Below, in pieces: positions 34,995-44,659 of a stretch of DNA of 64,000 bases. A model generated the notes under the pieces. The model worked only from the letters and a program-made list of their open reading frames with translations, ran no database searches and was not told the DNA's origin. Source of the stretch: Paracoccaceae bacterium. Its GTDB lineage: Bacteria > Pseudomonadota > Alphaproteobacteria > Rhodobacterales > Rhodobacteraceae. The position numbers were made by a program, and so were the translations under genes. How positions within the stretch are numbered: position 1 is the stretch's first letter; each line of letters opens with the position of its first letter. Location of the stretch: positions 62,001 to 126,000 of the forward strand of contig JAFWNM010000004.1 in the NCBI GenBank assembly GCA_017510335.1. The letters are read 5' to 3'.

Positions 34995-35822
34995 TCAGGG
35001 CAGTTGCAGCAACGCGCGGGTCAGTGCGCTTTCGGCATTGGCCAGCCCTTCAATCACATTGAAATGATGAAGCCCGTCTTCCACCACCAACCGCACGGGC
35101 GTTCCGTGGCGTGACCATGCTTCACGTAACAGCGCGGCCTGGCGCAGGAATTCCGGCCTTTCGCGCCCGCCCACCCAGGCTGTCACGGCAACCCCGTCCA
35201 CCGGGCGCAGCAAGGCGGGGCTTTCGTGACGTGCTGTCTGTTCGGTCAGGCCAAGCGTTTCATTCATCGCCGTCATTTGCAGCGGGCGCAGGTCATGCAG
35301 ACCGGAAATTGACAAGACATGGCGCATTCGGGCCTGCACCGCAGGGTCCAGCGGCGCGCCCGCGCAGACCATCCGCGTAACAAGATGGCCCCCTGCCGAA
35401 TGGCCTGTCAGCACAATAGGCCCGGCCACATGTCGGGCGATTTCGGCAATCGCGCGGCCCATCTGGCCGGTCATCTGGTCAATTCGGGCATCGGGGGCCA
35501 GCGTGTATTGCGGCATGGCAACGGCCCAGCCCTGCGCCAGCGCCCCTTGCGCCAGATGGGACCAGCGGGATTTGTCAAACGCCATCCAATACCCGCCATG
35601 CACAAACACAACGACCCCTTCAGGCCGCGCAGTCACGGGAAGAAACAGATCAAACATTTCCCTGGGGGCGGGGCCATAGGGCAGATCAAGCTGCGCAGCC
35701 GCATGGGATGCACGAAATGCCTGTGCCTGCTGCGCCCATGCGGTAGGGAAGCTGTCGCCATCATCAATATAGGGCCGGTTGGCAAATGCGTCGTCCCAAT
35801 CTATGCCCGTGCTGTGTGGCAT
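34995..35822 (-). CDS. Alpha/beta hydrolase (arylformamidase-like)
   Basis: A 275-residue esterase of the hormone-sensitive-lipase / kynurenine formamidase type. VFVHGGYWMAFDKSRWSHLA gives the oxyanion hole HGGYW, TGHSAGGHLVTRMVC the nucleophile Ser, and a late HHFNVIEGL the catalytic His. The HGGYW variant is common in kynurenine formamidases, which cleave N-formylkynurenine in tryptophan breakdown; other kynurenine genes are not in this window, so the exact substrate is open. The perfect ribosome site aggaggg before ATG fixes the start. It lies upstream of the LIV operon on the same strand. Confidence 0.88.
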   Translation of the reverse strand: MPHSTGIDWDDAFANRPYIDDGDSFPTAWAQQAQAFRASHAAAQLDLPYGPAPREMFDLFLPVTARPEGVVVFVHGGYWMAFDKSRWSHLAQGALAQGWAVAMPQYTLAPDARIDQMTGQMGRAIAEIARHVAGPIVLTGHSAGGHLVTRMVCAGAPLDPAVQARMRHVLSISGLHDLRPLQMTAMNETLGLTEQTARHESPALLRPVDGVAVTAWVGGRERPEFLRQAALLREAWSRHGTPVRLVVEDGLHHFNVIEGLANAESALTRALLQLP

Positions 35823-36089
35823 GCCCCCTCCTGCAATGTAAGTGACCCCGTGCCGCGAGAGGGTCCAGCGGGCAAGGTATCCCGTTCCCTTCGGGCAGCG
35901 CAAGTCACACAGCGCAATTGCCAGATGCAAGGATACGCAAGACGCGCGCGCCCGCTGATGTGTTGAATGCCGTGGGATGTGTCGCTATCGTCAGGGTGCG
36001 CCCCTATCGCATGGGGCTGCGCGATTGTCATATGCCATTCGTCCCCCAACCACCTGACACCACCCCCAGCCGCACAGGATTTTTCACTG

Positions 36090-37757
36090 ATGGATACAAG
36101 TTTTGCCTCGGTCTTCTATGAAATAGCACTGCTTGTATTGCTTGCCGCCGTCATCGGCTTTTTCGGGTTGCTGGCCCGCCAGCCGCTGGTCGTGGCATTT
36201 ATTGCAGTGGGGGTATTGGCGGGACCGGATGCGTTGGGGCTGGTATCTTCCACCGATTTTATTGAAACGCTTAGCCAGATATCCATCGCTGTTTTGCTGT
36301 TTCTTGTCGGTTTGAAACTGAACCTTAGCCTTGTTCGCAATCTGGGCAAGGTCGCGGTGGCGACGGGGTTGGGACAAGTGACGTTTACGGCGTTCTTCGG
36401 CTTTCTGATCTGCCTTGCGCTGGGCCTGAACGCGGTAACGTCGCTTTACATTGCAATCGCGCTGACATTCTCATCCACAATCATCATCGTCAAACTGCTG
36501 TCGGACAAACAGGAAATCGGCGCGTTGCACGGGAAAATCGCGCTGGGGTTCCTGATTGTTCAGGATATTTTCGTTGTGCTGGCCATGGTCACCTTGTCCG
36601 CACTGGGCGTCGGCATGGGTGACGAGGCCGGGTCTGTTCTGGACATTGCGCGTGTGTTCGCGGGCGGGGCGGGCATGGTGGTGTTTGTCATATTGTTCAT
36701 TCGCTACGCAGCCGAACCCCTGCTGAACATGATTTCGCGCTCGCCCGAATTGATGGTCATTTTTGCAGTAGGCTGGGCAGCCAGTCTGGCGGCCGCGGGC
36801 GATGCGCTGGGCTTTGGCAAGGAACTGGGCGGCTTGCTGGCGGGGGTGTCGCTGGCGTCGACACAATACCGCGAAGCGATAAGTTCGCGGCTTGCCAGCT
36901 TGCGGGATTTTTTGCTGCTGTTTTTCTTCATCAACCTTGGGGCGTCGCTGGACCTGTCGACGCTTGGGGACCAGATCGGCCCTGCGGTTGTGTTGTCGCT
37001 TTTTGTGCTGGTCGGGAACCCGCTTATCGTTCTGGCGATCATGGGGTATATGGGCTACCGCAAGCGCACGGGCTTTCTGGCGGGTCTTACCGTTGCGCAA
37101 ATTTCCGAATTCTCGCTTATCTTCATGGCGATGGGTATAACAATTGGCCATGTCGGGCAGGATGCAATGGGGCTTGTCACGCTTGTGGGGTTGGTGACGA
37201 TCGCCTTATCGGTCTATATGATCACATGGTCGCATAAACTATACGCGATTTGCGAACCCTGGCTAGGTTTGTTCGAGCGCCGCAATGCCCACCGCGAAAA
37301 TGAAGACACTGCCGCCGATGCGCTGGAGCGGAACTATGATTTCGTTATTTTCGGCCTTGGGCGGTATGGGTGCCGTATTGGCCAGCGCCTGCAGGAAAAG
37401 GGGTTCAAGGTTCTGGGCATAGATTTTGACCCCGAAGCGCTGGCACATTGGCGCAAGATGGGGCTGAGTGCCGCCTTCGGCGATGCAACCGACCCCGAAT
37501 TTGTGGCGCATCTGGAACTGGGCGCGGTCAAGGCGGTTGTGTCGGCGGTTCCGCGCGAACGCGGCAGCCTGACAGAAGCGGACCCCCAGCTTGCACTGTT
37601 GCATGGCCTTAAATCCGCGAATTATACCGGCAAGGTATTCTTGTCGGTCCAGCAAATGGCGGAAGCTGATGATCTGCTCGAACGCGGGGCAAGTGTCATT
37701 CTAAAACCCTTTGATGATGCTGCCGATTACGCGGTGCGGCAATTGACTGAAGGGTGA
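36090..37757 (+). CDS. Cation:proton antiporter, KefB/CPA2 family with TrkA-N domain
   Basis: A 555-residue inner-membrane protein. About 12 membrane helices fill residues 8-390 (for example VLLAAVIGFFGLLARQPLVV and IALGFLIVQDIFVVLAM, in which the QD pair is typical for K+ or Na+/H+ exchangers of the CPA2 family). A C-terminal cytosolic Rossmann domain of the TrkA-N type begins NYDFVIFGLGRYGCRIGQRL and binds NAD(H) to gate the transporter. The start before DTSFASVFYEIALL is chosen because it sits just before the first helix. It is divergent from the hydrolase gene and 55 bases before the EamA exporter. Confidence 0.92.
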   Translation: MDTSFASVFYEIALLVLLAAVIGFFGLLARQPLVVAFIAVGVLAGPDALGLVSSTDFIETLSQISIAVLLFLVGLKLNLSLVRNLGKVAVATGLGQVTFTAFFGFLICLALGLNAVTSLYIAIALTFSSTIIIVKLLSDKQEIGALHGKIALGFLIVQDIFVVLAMVTLSALGVGMGDEAGSVLDIARVFAGGAGMVVFVILFIRYAAEPLLNMISRSPELMVIFAVGWAASLAAAGDALGFGKELGGLLAGVSLASTQYREAISSRLASLRDFLLLFFFINLGASLDLSTLGDQIGPAVVLSLFVLVGNPLIVLAIMGYMGYRKRTGFLAGLTVAQISEFSLIFMAMGITIGHVGQDAMGLVTLVGLVTIALSVYMITWSHKLYAICEPWLGLFERRNAHRENEDTAADALERNYDFVIFGLGRYGCRIGQRLQEKGFKVLGIDFDPEALAHWRKMGLSAAFGDATDPEFVAHLELGAVKAVVSAVPRERGSLTEADPQLALLHGLKSANYTGKVFLSVQQMAEADDLLERGASVILKPFDDAADYAVRQLTEG

Positions 37758-37812
37758 CGCGGGCAGGGGCATTTTGCTTGCCTGTGGTGGCGGGTCATGC
37801 AAAATATTGCAC

Positions 37813-38748
37813 ATGCTAAATACCCCTGCCCCATCGCGCCCGCTGCTTGGCATTTTCTGGATGCTGGTGACAGGCGTGTGCTTTGTCGCGGTCACCGCAC
37901 TGGTCAAATACCTGGGCGATGACATGCCCGCCGCGCAATCAGGGTTTCTGCGCTATGCACTGGGGCTGATCTTTTTGGTGCCCATGCTGCCGTCCTTGCG
38001 TGCGCTGACCTATACCCGGCAAAATGTGACGGCATTCACCCTGCGCGGGTTCTTGCATGCCTTGGGGGTGATCTTGTGGTTTTATGCCATGACCCGCATT
38101 CCATTGGCCGAAGTCACGGCCATGAACTACCTTTCGCCCATCTATGTGACGCTGGGCGCAGCCCTGTTTCTGGGCGAGAAGCTGGCCATACGCCGCATTC
38201 TGGCTGTTCTGGTGGCCTTTATTGGCGCATTGATCATTCTGCGCCCCGGCCTGCGCGAAATATCCAGCGGGCATATTGCCATGATCGGAACCGCCATTTT
38301 GTTCGCGGCATCCTACCTAATGGCCAAGCGTATGTCAGGGCAGGTGAACGCTTCGGTGGTGGTGGGCATGTTGTCCATTACTGTCACGGTTTTTCTGGCC
38401 CCCTTCGCATGGGCTGTTTGGGTGCCGCCGACATGGACGCAAATATTCTGGCTGTTCTGGGTCGCGGCCTTTGCCACTGGCGGGCATTTTGCCATGACGC
38501 TGGCCTTCGCGGCGGCCCCCATAACCGTGACGCAGCCGGTCACATTCCTGCAGCTTGTCTGGGCGGTGCTGCTGGGGGCGCTGGCTTTTGGCGAAGCGGT
38601 TGACCTGTTTGTTATTCTTGGGGGCGCGGTCATCATGGGGTCTGTGGTGTTCATCACGCTGCGCGAGGCACAACTGCGCCAGCATGCCAGACGCGCGCCC
38701 GCAGATTCCGGGGCGCGCGCACACAATAGCCCTACAATTCGGCCATAA
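37813..38748 (+). CDS. DMT family transporter (EamA)
   Basis: A 311-residue inner-membrane protein with ten predicted helices formed by two EamA repeats (about residues 10-145 and 155-290). Repeat one has MARIPL-like [20 protein letters not shown], the family end motif; repeat two ends [20 protein letters not shown]. Such carriers usually export amino acids or small metabolites. The last 17 bases overlap the end of the convergent yebC gene. The start ATG before [12 protein letters not shown] is the one nearest the first helix. Confidence 0.9.
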   Translation: MLNTPAPSRPLLGIFWMLVTGVCFVAVTALVKYLGDDMPAAQSGFLRYALGLIFLVPMLPSLRALTYTRQNVTAFTLRGFLHALGVILWFYAMTRIPLAEVTAMNYLSPIYVTLGAALFLGEKLAIRRILAVLVAFIGALIILRPGLREISSGHIAMIGTAILFAASYLMAKRMSGQVNASVVVGMLSITVTVFLAPFAWAVWVPPTWTQIFWLFWVAAFATGGHFAMTLAFAAAPITVTQPVTFLQLVWAVLLGALAFGEAVDLFVILGGAVIMGSVVFITLREAQLRQHARRAPADSGARAHNSPTIRP

Positions 38749-39472
38749 CCTCGTCCGAGACTTCGAAATTTGCGGTTACGTTCTGCACATCGTCATCATC
38801 TTCCAGCGCATCAATCAGCTTCATCAGCGACCGCGCGCCGTCCAGATCAAGTTCCGTGGTGGTTTGCGGCTTCCAGACCAGTTTTGTGCTGTCGGATTCG
38901 CCCAAAGCCTCTTCCAGTGCGGAAGACACGGCCGCAAGGTCAGTATCGGCGCACCAGACCACATGCCCGTCATCACCGCTTTCAACATCTTCGGCGCCGG
39001 CATCGATTGCGGCCAGCAACACAGTATCACCATCGCCCACACTGGCAGGATACACAATCTGGCCCTTGCGGTCGAACATGAAGGCAACCGACCCGGTTTC
39101 CCCCAGATTGCCCCCATGTTTTGAAAATGTGGACCGCACATTTGACGCGGTGCGATTACGGTTGTCGGTCATGGCCTCGACAATAACCGCGACCCCGCCC
39201 GGCCCATAGCCTTCATAGCGGATTTCGTCGTAATTCTCTGCATCGCCGCCTTGCGACTTCTTGATCGCGCGTTCGATATTGTCCTTGGGCATGGACACGG
39301 CCTTGGCTTCTTTCACAGCAAGGCGCAGGCGCGGGTTCTTGTCAGGGTCCGGGTCACCCATCTTGGCGGCCACGGTAATTTCCTTGGACAGTTTGGAAAA
39401 TAGCTTCGCGCGCACCGCATCCTGACGGCCCTTGCGATGCTGGATATTGGCCCATTTGGAATGGCCTGCCAT
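38732..39472 (-). CDS. yebC: YebC/PmpR family DNA-binding regulator
   Basis: A 246-residue cytoplasmic protein of normal length. It begins [20 protein letters not shown], the family signature, then [20 protein letters not shown], and has [20 protein letters not shown] and [20 protein letters not shown]. Members of the family act as transcriptional regulators or help ribosomes translate difficult sequences. It is the gene after carD on the minus strand, behind a strong terminator, and so is probably transcribed separately. Its 3' end overlaps that of the EamA gene. Confidence 0.95.
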   Translation of the reverse strand: MAGHSKWANIQHRKGRQDAVRAKLFSKLSKEITVAAKMGDPDPDKNPRLRLAVKEAKAVSMPKDNIERAIKKSQGGDAENYDEIRYEGYGPGGVAVIVEAMTDNRNRTASNVRSTFSKHGGNLGETGSVAFMFDRKGQIVYPASVGDGDTVLLAAIDAGAEDVESGDDGHVVWCADTDLAAVSSALEEALGESDSTKLVWKPQTTTELDLDGARSLMKLIDALEDDDDVQNVTANFEVSDEVMAEL

Positions 39473-39570
39473 CTGTGAACTCCGGTATTATGCTGGTTGT
39501 CGGGGTTTCATAGTCCAGGGCGCAGGGGCTAGGCAAGCCCCGCACAGGCAATGGAACACGGGCTGGTCAA

Positions 39571-39595
39571 ATAAAAACGCCCGCAGATGCGGGCG
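39571..39595 (-). terminator. Intrinsic terminator of carD
   Basis: On the minus strand cgcccgc and gcgggcg form a 7-bp stem with a 4-base loop followed by tttttat, 23 bases after the carD stop codon. A clear rho-independent terminator. Confidence 0.92.
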
Positions 39596-39617
39596 CTTTT
39601 CAGACAATGGGGTGGCT

Positions 39618-40127
39618 TTACGCGGCGCGGGACACCAGAACATCGCTGACTTGCTTTTGCGCAATCGCTTCGTCACCACCGGCAACAGCGGCCACCTCGC
39701 GGGTCAGGCGTTCCAGCGCAGCTTCGTAAAGCTGACGTTCAGAATAGGATTGTTCGCGCTGGTCGTCATTGCGGTGCAGGTCACGCACGACTTCGGCAAT
39801 GGCCAGCAAATCACCGGAATTGATTTTCTGTTCATATTCCTGTGCACGGCGCGACCACATGGCACGCTTCACACGCGCCTTTCCCTTCAGGGTTGCCAGC
39901 GCCTTGTCCACGATTTCAGGCGAGGAAAGCGACCGCATGCCCACTGTAGCAGCCTTGTGCGTTGGCACGCGCAACGTCATCTTTTCCTTTTCGAAGGAAA
40001 TGACGAAAAGTTCCAGTTTCAGACCTGCGATTTCCTGTTCCTCAATCGAAACGATTTGCCCAACCCCGTGGGCGGGGTAAACAACATAGTCATTCGGGCG
40101 AAACTCGGACTTTTTGGCTTTGGACAT
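39618..40127 (-). CDS. carD: CarD family transcriptional regulator
   Basis: A 169-residue RNA polymerase-binding protein. The N-terminal Tudor-like domain (residues 8-65) reads FRPNDYVVYPAHGVGQIVSI and contacts the beta subunit; the helical C-terminal domain has ATLKGKARVKRAMWSRRAQE, in which the Trp supports the open promoter bubble. In Rhodobacter sphaeroides CarD activates many promoters that lack T at -7, including rRNA promoters. Length matches. It stands as a single-gene unit between two terminators, with a palindrome in its upstream region. Confidence 0.95.
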   Translation of the reverse strand: MSKAKKSEFRPNDYVVYPAHGVGQIVSIEEQEIAGLKLELFVISFEKEKMTLRVPTHKAATVGMRSLSSPEIVDKALATLKGKARVKRAMWSRRAQEYEQKINSGDLLAIAEVVRDLHRNDDQREQSYSERQLYEAALERLTREVAAVAGGDEAIAQKQVSDVLVSRAA

Positions 40128-40172
40128 TCAGTGTTCCCCTTCAGGCCCCGGAAGCGCGCAAAAAAATACACG

Positions 40173-40190
40173 TCAGGAGAATTATCCTGA
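40173..40190. promoter_or_regulatory. Palindrome upstream of carD
   Basis: tcagga (40173-40178) and tcctga (40185-40190) are exact complements around gaatta, 46 bases before the carD ATG. It may be an operator or a short mRNA hairpin in the carD leader. No regulator can be named from the sequence. Confidence 0.4.
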
Positions 40191-40210
40191 AGCATCTTCA
40201 ACTTGCGGAC

Positions 40211-40238
40211 AAAAAAACGGCAGGTGACAGCCCTGCCG
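40211..40238 (-). terminator. Intrinsic terminator of fdxA
   Basis: On the minus strand cggcagg and cctgccg form a 7-bp stem with a 7-base loop followed by seven T residues. It lies 117 bases after the fdxA stop codon and just upstream of carD, isolating the two genes. Confidence 0.92.
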
Positions 40239-40354
40239 GTTCGGGACGGTTTCATCTTGAGATGATTCTATACCACAAAATTGCCCCGAATCAAAGCTGC
40301 TTGATCGGAAACTCGTGAATATCAGGTAAATTCGCCGCGACACATGCGGGGCTG

Positions 40355-40693
40355 TCAGCCGCCTTCGCCTGGATTTTCAGAAAAATACTTGCTGCGCTTG
40401 TCCGGTTCGCCGTCGCGGTCCTCGGCGTCGGGCAGGGGGTCTTTCTTGGTGATGATGACAGGCCACATTTCCGAATATTTGCGGTTGAACTCCACCCAGT
40501 CTTCCATGTCGGGTTCGGTGTCCGGGCGAATGGCATCTGCCGGGCATTCAGGTTCGCAAACGCCGCAATCAATGCACTCATCAGGGTGAATAACCAGCAT
40601 ATTCTCCCCTTCATAGAAGCAATCGACAGGGCACACTTCCACGCAGTCAGTGTATTTGCACGCAATGCAGTTGTCGATCACTACATATGTCAT
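40355..40693 (-). CDS. fdxA: 7Fe ferredoxin FdxA
   Basis: A 112-residue electron carrier with one [3Fe-4S] and one [4Fe-4S] cluster. The two motifs are [17 protein letters not shown] and [12 protein letters not shown]. The start [16 protein letters not shown] is almost invariant across Alphaproteobacteria. The extra C-terminal helix ([17 protein letters not shown]) is typical for the Azotobacter type. It lies 84 bases after the S4-domain gene on the same strand and ends at its own terminator. Confidence 0.96.
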   Translation of the reverse strand: MTYVVIDNCIACKYTDCVEVCPVDCFYEGENMLVIHPDECIDCGVCEPECPADAIRPDTEPDMEDWVEFNRKYSEMWPVIITKKDPLPDAEDRDGEPDKRSKYFSENPGEGG

Positions 40694-40777
40694 CTGATCC
40701 GGTCCTTCTGTCTGAACGGCACCCCTGTCAACATTGTTTTACAGGGTTTCGCAGGGGACATAATCCAGCCATCAGGA

Positions 40778-41161
40778 TCAATCAAGCCGATCTGGCGCAG
40801 ATGCGGCAAATCGGCGGCGGTCGCGCTTGTCCGGCCGCCCGCCAGCCACCGGAACAGGGCGCGACATATCCTTGGGCGGCGCTGGCGGCGAAAGGTCTTC
40901 ATACAGGGTTTGCGCTTCGGGGGCGGGGCCACGGCGCTGGCCGCACGCCAGCACCCGGACCACCACGACCCGCGCGCCCAACGCAAAAGTCAGCACATCG
41001 CCCGCACCGACCTGCGCGGCAGGTTTTGACACTGACAGCGTATTGACGCGCACCCCCGGCCCCGACACCAGCTTGGCGGCCAGGGACCGGGTTTTGACAA
41101 ACCGTGCATGCCACAGCCATTTGTCCAGACGAATGGTTTCGCGGGACGTGGCATCAGGCAT
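40778..41161 (-). CDS. S4 domain RNA-binding protein (HslR-like)
   Basis: A 127-residue protein with one S4 RNA-binding domain at residues 10-60: IRLDKWLWHARFVKTRSLAA and VRVNTLSVSKPAAQVGAGDV. It is close to heat-shock protein 15 (HslR), which rescues stalled 50S subunits carrying peptidyl-tRNA. The C-terminal tail is basic (GRPDKRDRRRFA). It starts six bases after the helicase gene on the same strand, so translation is probably coupled, suggesting a joint RNA-related role. Confidence 0.9.
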   Translation of the reverse strand: MPDATSRETIRLDKWLWHARFVKTRSLAAKLVSGPGVRVNTLSVSKPAAQVGAGDVLTFALGARVVVVRVLACGQRRGPAPEAQTLYEDLSPPAPPKDMSRPVPVAGGRPDKRDRRRFAASAPDRLD

Positions 41162-41167
41162 GCGCGC

Positions 41168-43993
41168 TTACCCCTTGGTTTTCAGCCCCATAAGCGCGGC
41201 TGCAAAGGGGTTGTCAGGGTCGATACGGTCAGATTTCCGCGGGCCGGCACTGTAATCGCGCGGTTTGTTTTCGGGCTTCTTGCCCTTCGGTTTGCCGGTT
41301 TTGGGCTTTTGGCCCTGTGGCTTGCGCTGCTCACCGCGGGGCGTGTCCTGTTGGGGCTTGCGAGCGGGGCGCGCATCGCGGCGGGGGCGTGGCGCCCAAG
41401 TGAAAGTATAGAACAGCTCTATCTGGGTGTCAGGCTTGTCTGTCGCGTCCGCTTCCGGGGCCGCAACATCGTCAGACGGTGCGGGCGTTTCACTTTGGGC
41501 AGGGGCTTCGTCAGGGGACACAGGCGCGGGCGCTTCGTCACCACTGCCTTCGGCAACAGCGTCGGCAACATCAGGGGTGGTGTTGTCCAATGGCGCAACC
41601 GCTTCGGGTTTCACCTTGGCGCGTTCCCCCTTTTCGGCGGCATAGCCCAGCCCCTGCATCATATCCGCAAATTGTTCCAGCGTGGTGCCGGTGATGGACA
41701 GCATGTCAGGTGTTGCTTCGAACCCAGCACGGCTGTCGCAGCCGCGCAGCAAATCGGCCAGCCGTTCCAGCATGTCGATGCGAATCGCACGCGCACCGGC
41801 AGGGTGGTAGCCAGACATCGTATAATGCGCCGTCGGGATTTCCGACAAATGCGGAATGGTCACCAGACCGGCCGGCGGGCTTTCGGGGAATTCATCCAGC
41901 CCGTCAGCAAGGGATTTCAGAACCAGCCGCAACCGCGTGGGCGCAGGTTTCAGCAACAAAGGCAGGAAAATGGTATACTGGCCAAAGCGCACGCCGTGCT
42001 TGCGCAACATGCTGCGCGCATCCTGATCCAGCGCCTTGATGTCCTGAGCGATCTGTTCGCGCGGGATCACGCCCATCGCCTCGACCAGTTGGAACGCGAC
42101 ACCGCGCGCCAGACCGGACAATGTGTCATCGCGCGACATGTTCAGCAGCGGTTCGAACAACGCGGCAATCTTGCGATCCATGAAATGTTGCAAGCGGCGG
42201 CGCACTTTTTCGGCAACATCATGGCCTGCCTCGTCATCGACGAAGGCGGCAATCTGGGGGCGCATGGCATCATCGCCCTTGACCAGCTTGCCAACGGCAG
42301 TGTCGCCCCACATCAGCCCGCCCTGTTCGGTAAAGTCGAATTCGGTATCGGGGGCATTGTAGAATTTATCTGCACGCAGATGGAACAGCGGCACCAGCGC
42401 GGAAATCGACGCCTGGCGCAGTGTCTTGGCCTCATCGGGGCTGTCGGTCTTGTCCTGACGGAAACGGAAGCCTTCCAGCCGTCCGATCAGTTCGCCTTCT
42501 ACAGTCACTTCGCCCTTGTCGTTCACGTCAGCCACAAGGCTCTCCTTCTGCTTCAACCGCCGCATCAACACCGAGGTGCGCCGGTCAACAAATCGCTGCG
42601 TCAGCCGGTCATGCAATGCATCCGACAAGCGGTCTTCTACAGCGCGCGTCGCGCCGCGCCAATGCTTTTCGTCATCGACCCAGCCCTTGCGCTGCGCAAT
42701 ATATGTCCAAGTGCGAATATACGCCAGTCGGCGCGACAATGCATCAATATCTCCGTCCGTGCGGTCAATGCGCTGAATGTTGCGCGCCAGCCAGTCTGAA
42801 TCGATGCGCCCGGCCCCTTGCAAGAACTCAAACACCTGGCCCAACAGGCCCGCATGTTCCGCGGCCGAAATGCCGCGAAAATCCGGAATGCGGCACACAT
42901 CCCACAACAGGCGCACATCGCGCGGGCCAGTCAGACGGTCCAGCGTTACAGGTTGCGCCACAAGGGTTTTCAGCGCTGTCAGATCATCGGCATCGCGCGC
43001 GCGCGTCAGCCAGTCATTTTGCGTCTGCCCTTCCAGTGACGCGATCAGCCGTGCGGCTGTGCCAAATTCCAAACGGGCATTACGCCATTGCAGTTTTCGC
43101 ACGGGCAAAAATTCGTGGTTTTCGATTGCCGCGATCACTTCATCTGGCAGGGGGCGCGCTTCGCCTGTAACGCCAAAACTGCCGCTGGTCTGATAGCGCC
43201 CCGCGCGGCCTGCAATCTGGGCCAGTTCGTCGGGGTTTAACGGACGCATGCGCCGCCCGTCGAATTTATGCGTGGCCGAAAATGCCACATGCTTGATGTC
43301 CAGATTCAGGCCCATCCCAATGGCATCCGTCGCGACCAGAAAATCCACATCGCCATTTTGATACAGCGCCACCTGCGCATTGCGGGTGCGCGGCGACAAT
43401 GCGCCCATGACAACCGCACACCCCCCCTTCTGGCGGCGAATCAGTTCCGCAATTGCATAGACATTTTCAACGCTGAACCCGACTATTGCACTGCGCGGCG
43501 GCATGCGGCTTATTTTCTTGGACCCTGTATAGGTCAGTTGCGACAGGCGTTCGCGGCGCTGGAACTGCACACCCGGCACCAAGGCTGCAATCGCCGCGCG
43601 CATTGTGTCCGACCCCATGAACAGCGTTTCATGCAGGCCGCGCGCATGCAACAGACGGTCCGTGAACACATGCCCGCGATCAGGGTCGGCGCAAAGCTGG
43701 ATTTCATCGACCGCGACGAAATCCGCGCCAATCTCGACCGGCATCGCCTCGACGGTGCAGACCCAATATTGGGTGCGGTCAGGAACGATCCGCTCCTCTC
43801 CGGTGACAAGGGCCACGCAGTCAGGGCCGCGCAACGCCACGATGCGGTCATAAACTTCGCGCGCCAACAAGCGCAGCGGCAAGCCGATAACCCCCGTGCG
43901 ATGCGCCAGCATGCGTTCAATGGCGTAATGCGTTTTGCCGGTATTGGTGGGGCCAAGCACGGCAACCGTGCGCGAATCTGCGCGAATATTCAT
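41168..43993 (-). CDS. SUV3-like DEAD/H-box helicase with disordered C-terminal tail
   Basis: A 941-residue superfamily 2 helicase. Walker A is VLGPTNTGKTHYAIERML, motif II is FVAVDEIQLC (DEIQ), and motif VI is QIAGRAGRYQTSG; VATDAIGMGLNLDI is motif V. This combination, with DEIQ in place of DEAH, is typical of SUV3/MgpS-type RNA helicases, which in mitochondria work with an exoribonuclease. After about residue 760 the protein becomes a long Ala/Pro/Glu-rich, then Lys/Arg-rich linker, probably disordered and able to bind RNA. The ATG before NIRADSRTVAV is preferred because it sits directly before the first conserved strand. Confidence 0.9.
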   Translation of the reverse strand: MNIRADSRTVAVLGPTNTGKTHYAIERMLAHRTGVIGLPLRLLAREVYDRIVALRGPDCVALVTGEERIVPDRTQYWVCTVEAMPVEIGADFVAVDEIQLCADPDRGHVFTDRLLHARGLHETLFMGSDTMRAAIAALVPGVQFQRRERLSQLTYTGSKKISRMPPRSAIVGFSVENVYAIAELIRRQKGGCAVVMGALSPRTRNAQVALYQNGDVDFLVATDAIGMGLNLDIKHVAFSATHKFDGRRMRPLNPDELAQIAGRAGRYQTSGSFGVTGEARPLPDEVIAAIENHEFLPVRKLQWRNARLEFGTAARLIASLEGQTQNDWLTRARDADDLTALKTLVAQPVTLDRLTGPRDVRLLWDVCRIPDFRGISAAEHAGLLGQVFEFLQGAGRIDSDWLARNIQRIDRTDGDIDALSRRLAYIRTWTYIAQRKGWVDDEKHWRGATRAVEDRLSDALHDRLTQRFVDRRTSVLMRRLKQKESLVADVNDKGEVTVEGELIGRLEGFRFRQDKTDSPDEAKTLRQASISALVPLFHLRADKFYNAPDTEFDFTEQGGLMWGDTAVGKLVKGDDAMRPQIAAFVDDEAGHDVAEKVRRRLQHFMDRKIAALFEPLLNMSRDDTLSGLARGVAFQLVEAMGVIPREQIAQDIKALDQDARSMLRKHGVRFGQYTIFLPLLLKPAPTRLRLVLKSLADGLDEFPESPPAGLVTIPHLSEIPTAHYTMSGYHPAGARAIRIDMLERLADLLRGCDSRAGFEATPDMLSITGTTLEQFADMMQGLGYAAEKGERAKVKPEAVAPLDNTTPDVADAVAEGSGDEAPAPVSPDEAPAQSETPAPSDDVAAPEADATDKPDTQIELFYTFTWAPRPRRDARPARKPQQDTPRGEQRKPQGQKPKTGKPKGKKPENKPRDYSAGPRKSDRIDPDNPFAAALMGLKTKG

Positions 43994-44036
43994 CCGCCAA
44001 CCCCTTGTTTGCATCCCCCCGGGAGTCGCATCCCGA

Positions 44037-44594
44037 TCAAAGAGAGGTGCCCTGCAGCCTTCTGTCAAGCCGCTCCAGCGCCGCTTTTACGTCACGGCGA
44101 TGCGGATGTATAGCCGCCGCCGCATCCCATGCGCGGCGCGCGTCATCATAGCGTTCAAGGTCTTCCAGAATACGGCCAAGCCCGATAAGGGCCGCAAAAT
44201 GGTCCGGGTTACGGGCAAGGGTTTCGCGGATATCATTCAGGGCCAACCCATAGTTTCGGGCCATGAACCACGCAGTGGCGCGCGCGTTCCAGCCTTCGGC
44301 AAAATCCGGGGCATGGTCTATCAGGGCGGAAAAATGGTCGATCGCCGCTGATGTATCGCCACGTTGCAAGGCAGCGCGCCCACGCTGCAACAGCAAATCC
44401 GCGCTGGCCGACCCGGACCGCGACCATTCGCGGAACAACTGCCGTTCCACGCGCTGCCAGTTTTCCAGATCCGGATTGCGCAATTGGTCCAGTAATTCCG
44501 TAGCTTCCGAACCCTGCGATTGTGGCAGCGCCGGTTGTGCCAGCAGCAAAAATGCCGCAACGACAGGATTGAGAATGGTGCGCCAAATGGTCAT
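44037..44594 (-). CDS. TPR-containing periplasmic protein
   Basis: A 185-residue protein with a hydrophobic N-terminal segment (PVVAAFLLLAQPALPQ), probably a signal peptide. The rest consists of about three tetratricopeptide repeats, for example ADLLLQRGRAALQRGDTSAA and AEGWNARATAWFMARNYGLA. TPRs mediate protein-protein contacts; no enzymatic site is seen. It is on the same strand as the helicase, 43 bases upstream, and divergent from the SCP2 gene. Exact role unknown. Confidence 0.85.
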   Translation of the reverse strand: MTIWRTILNPVVAAFLLLAQPALPQSQGSEATELLDQLRNPDLENWQRVERQLFREWSRSGSASADLLLQRGRAALQRGDTSAAIDHFSALIDHAPDFAEGWNARATAWFMARNYGLALNDIRETLARNPDHFAALIGLGRILEDLERYDDARRAWDAAAAIHPHRRDVKAALERLDRRLQGTSL

Positions 44595-44659
44595 AGTATG
44601 AAGTGTAACGCATCCTTGCAGTATTTCCACTGCCCAAAGATCACAAATCGGAGCACAAG

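Noticed and set aside
39978-40010. Possible frameshift in carD
   Set aside because: The 169-residue frame is complete and matches the family from start to end.
41108-42799. A 563-codon frame antisense to the SUV3-like helicase
   Set aside because: A shadow of a GC-rich gene; it is His/Arg/Gln-rich with no domain.
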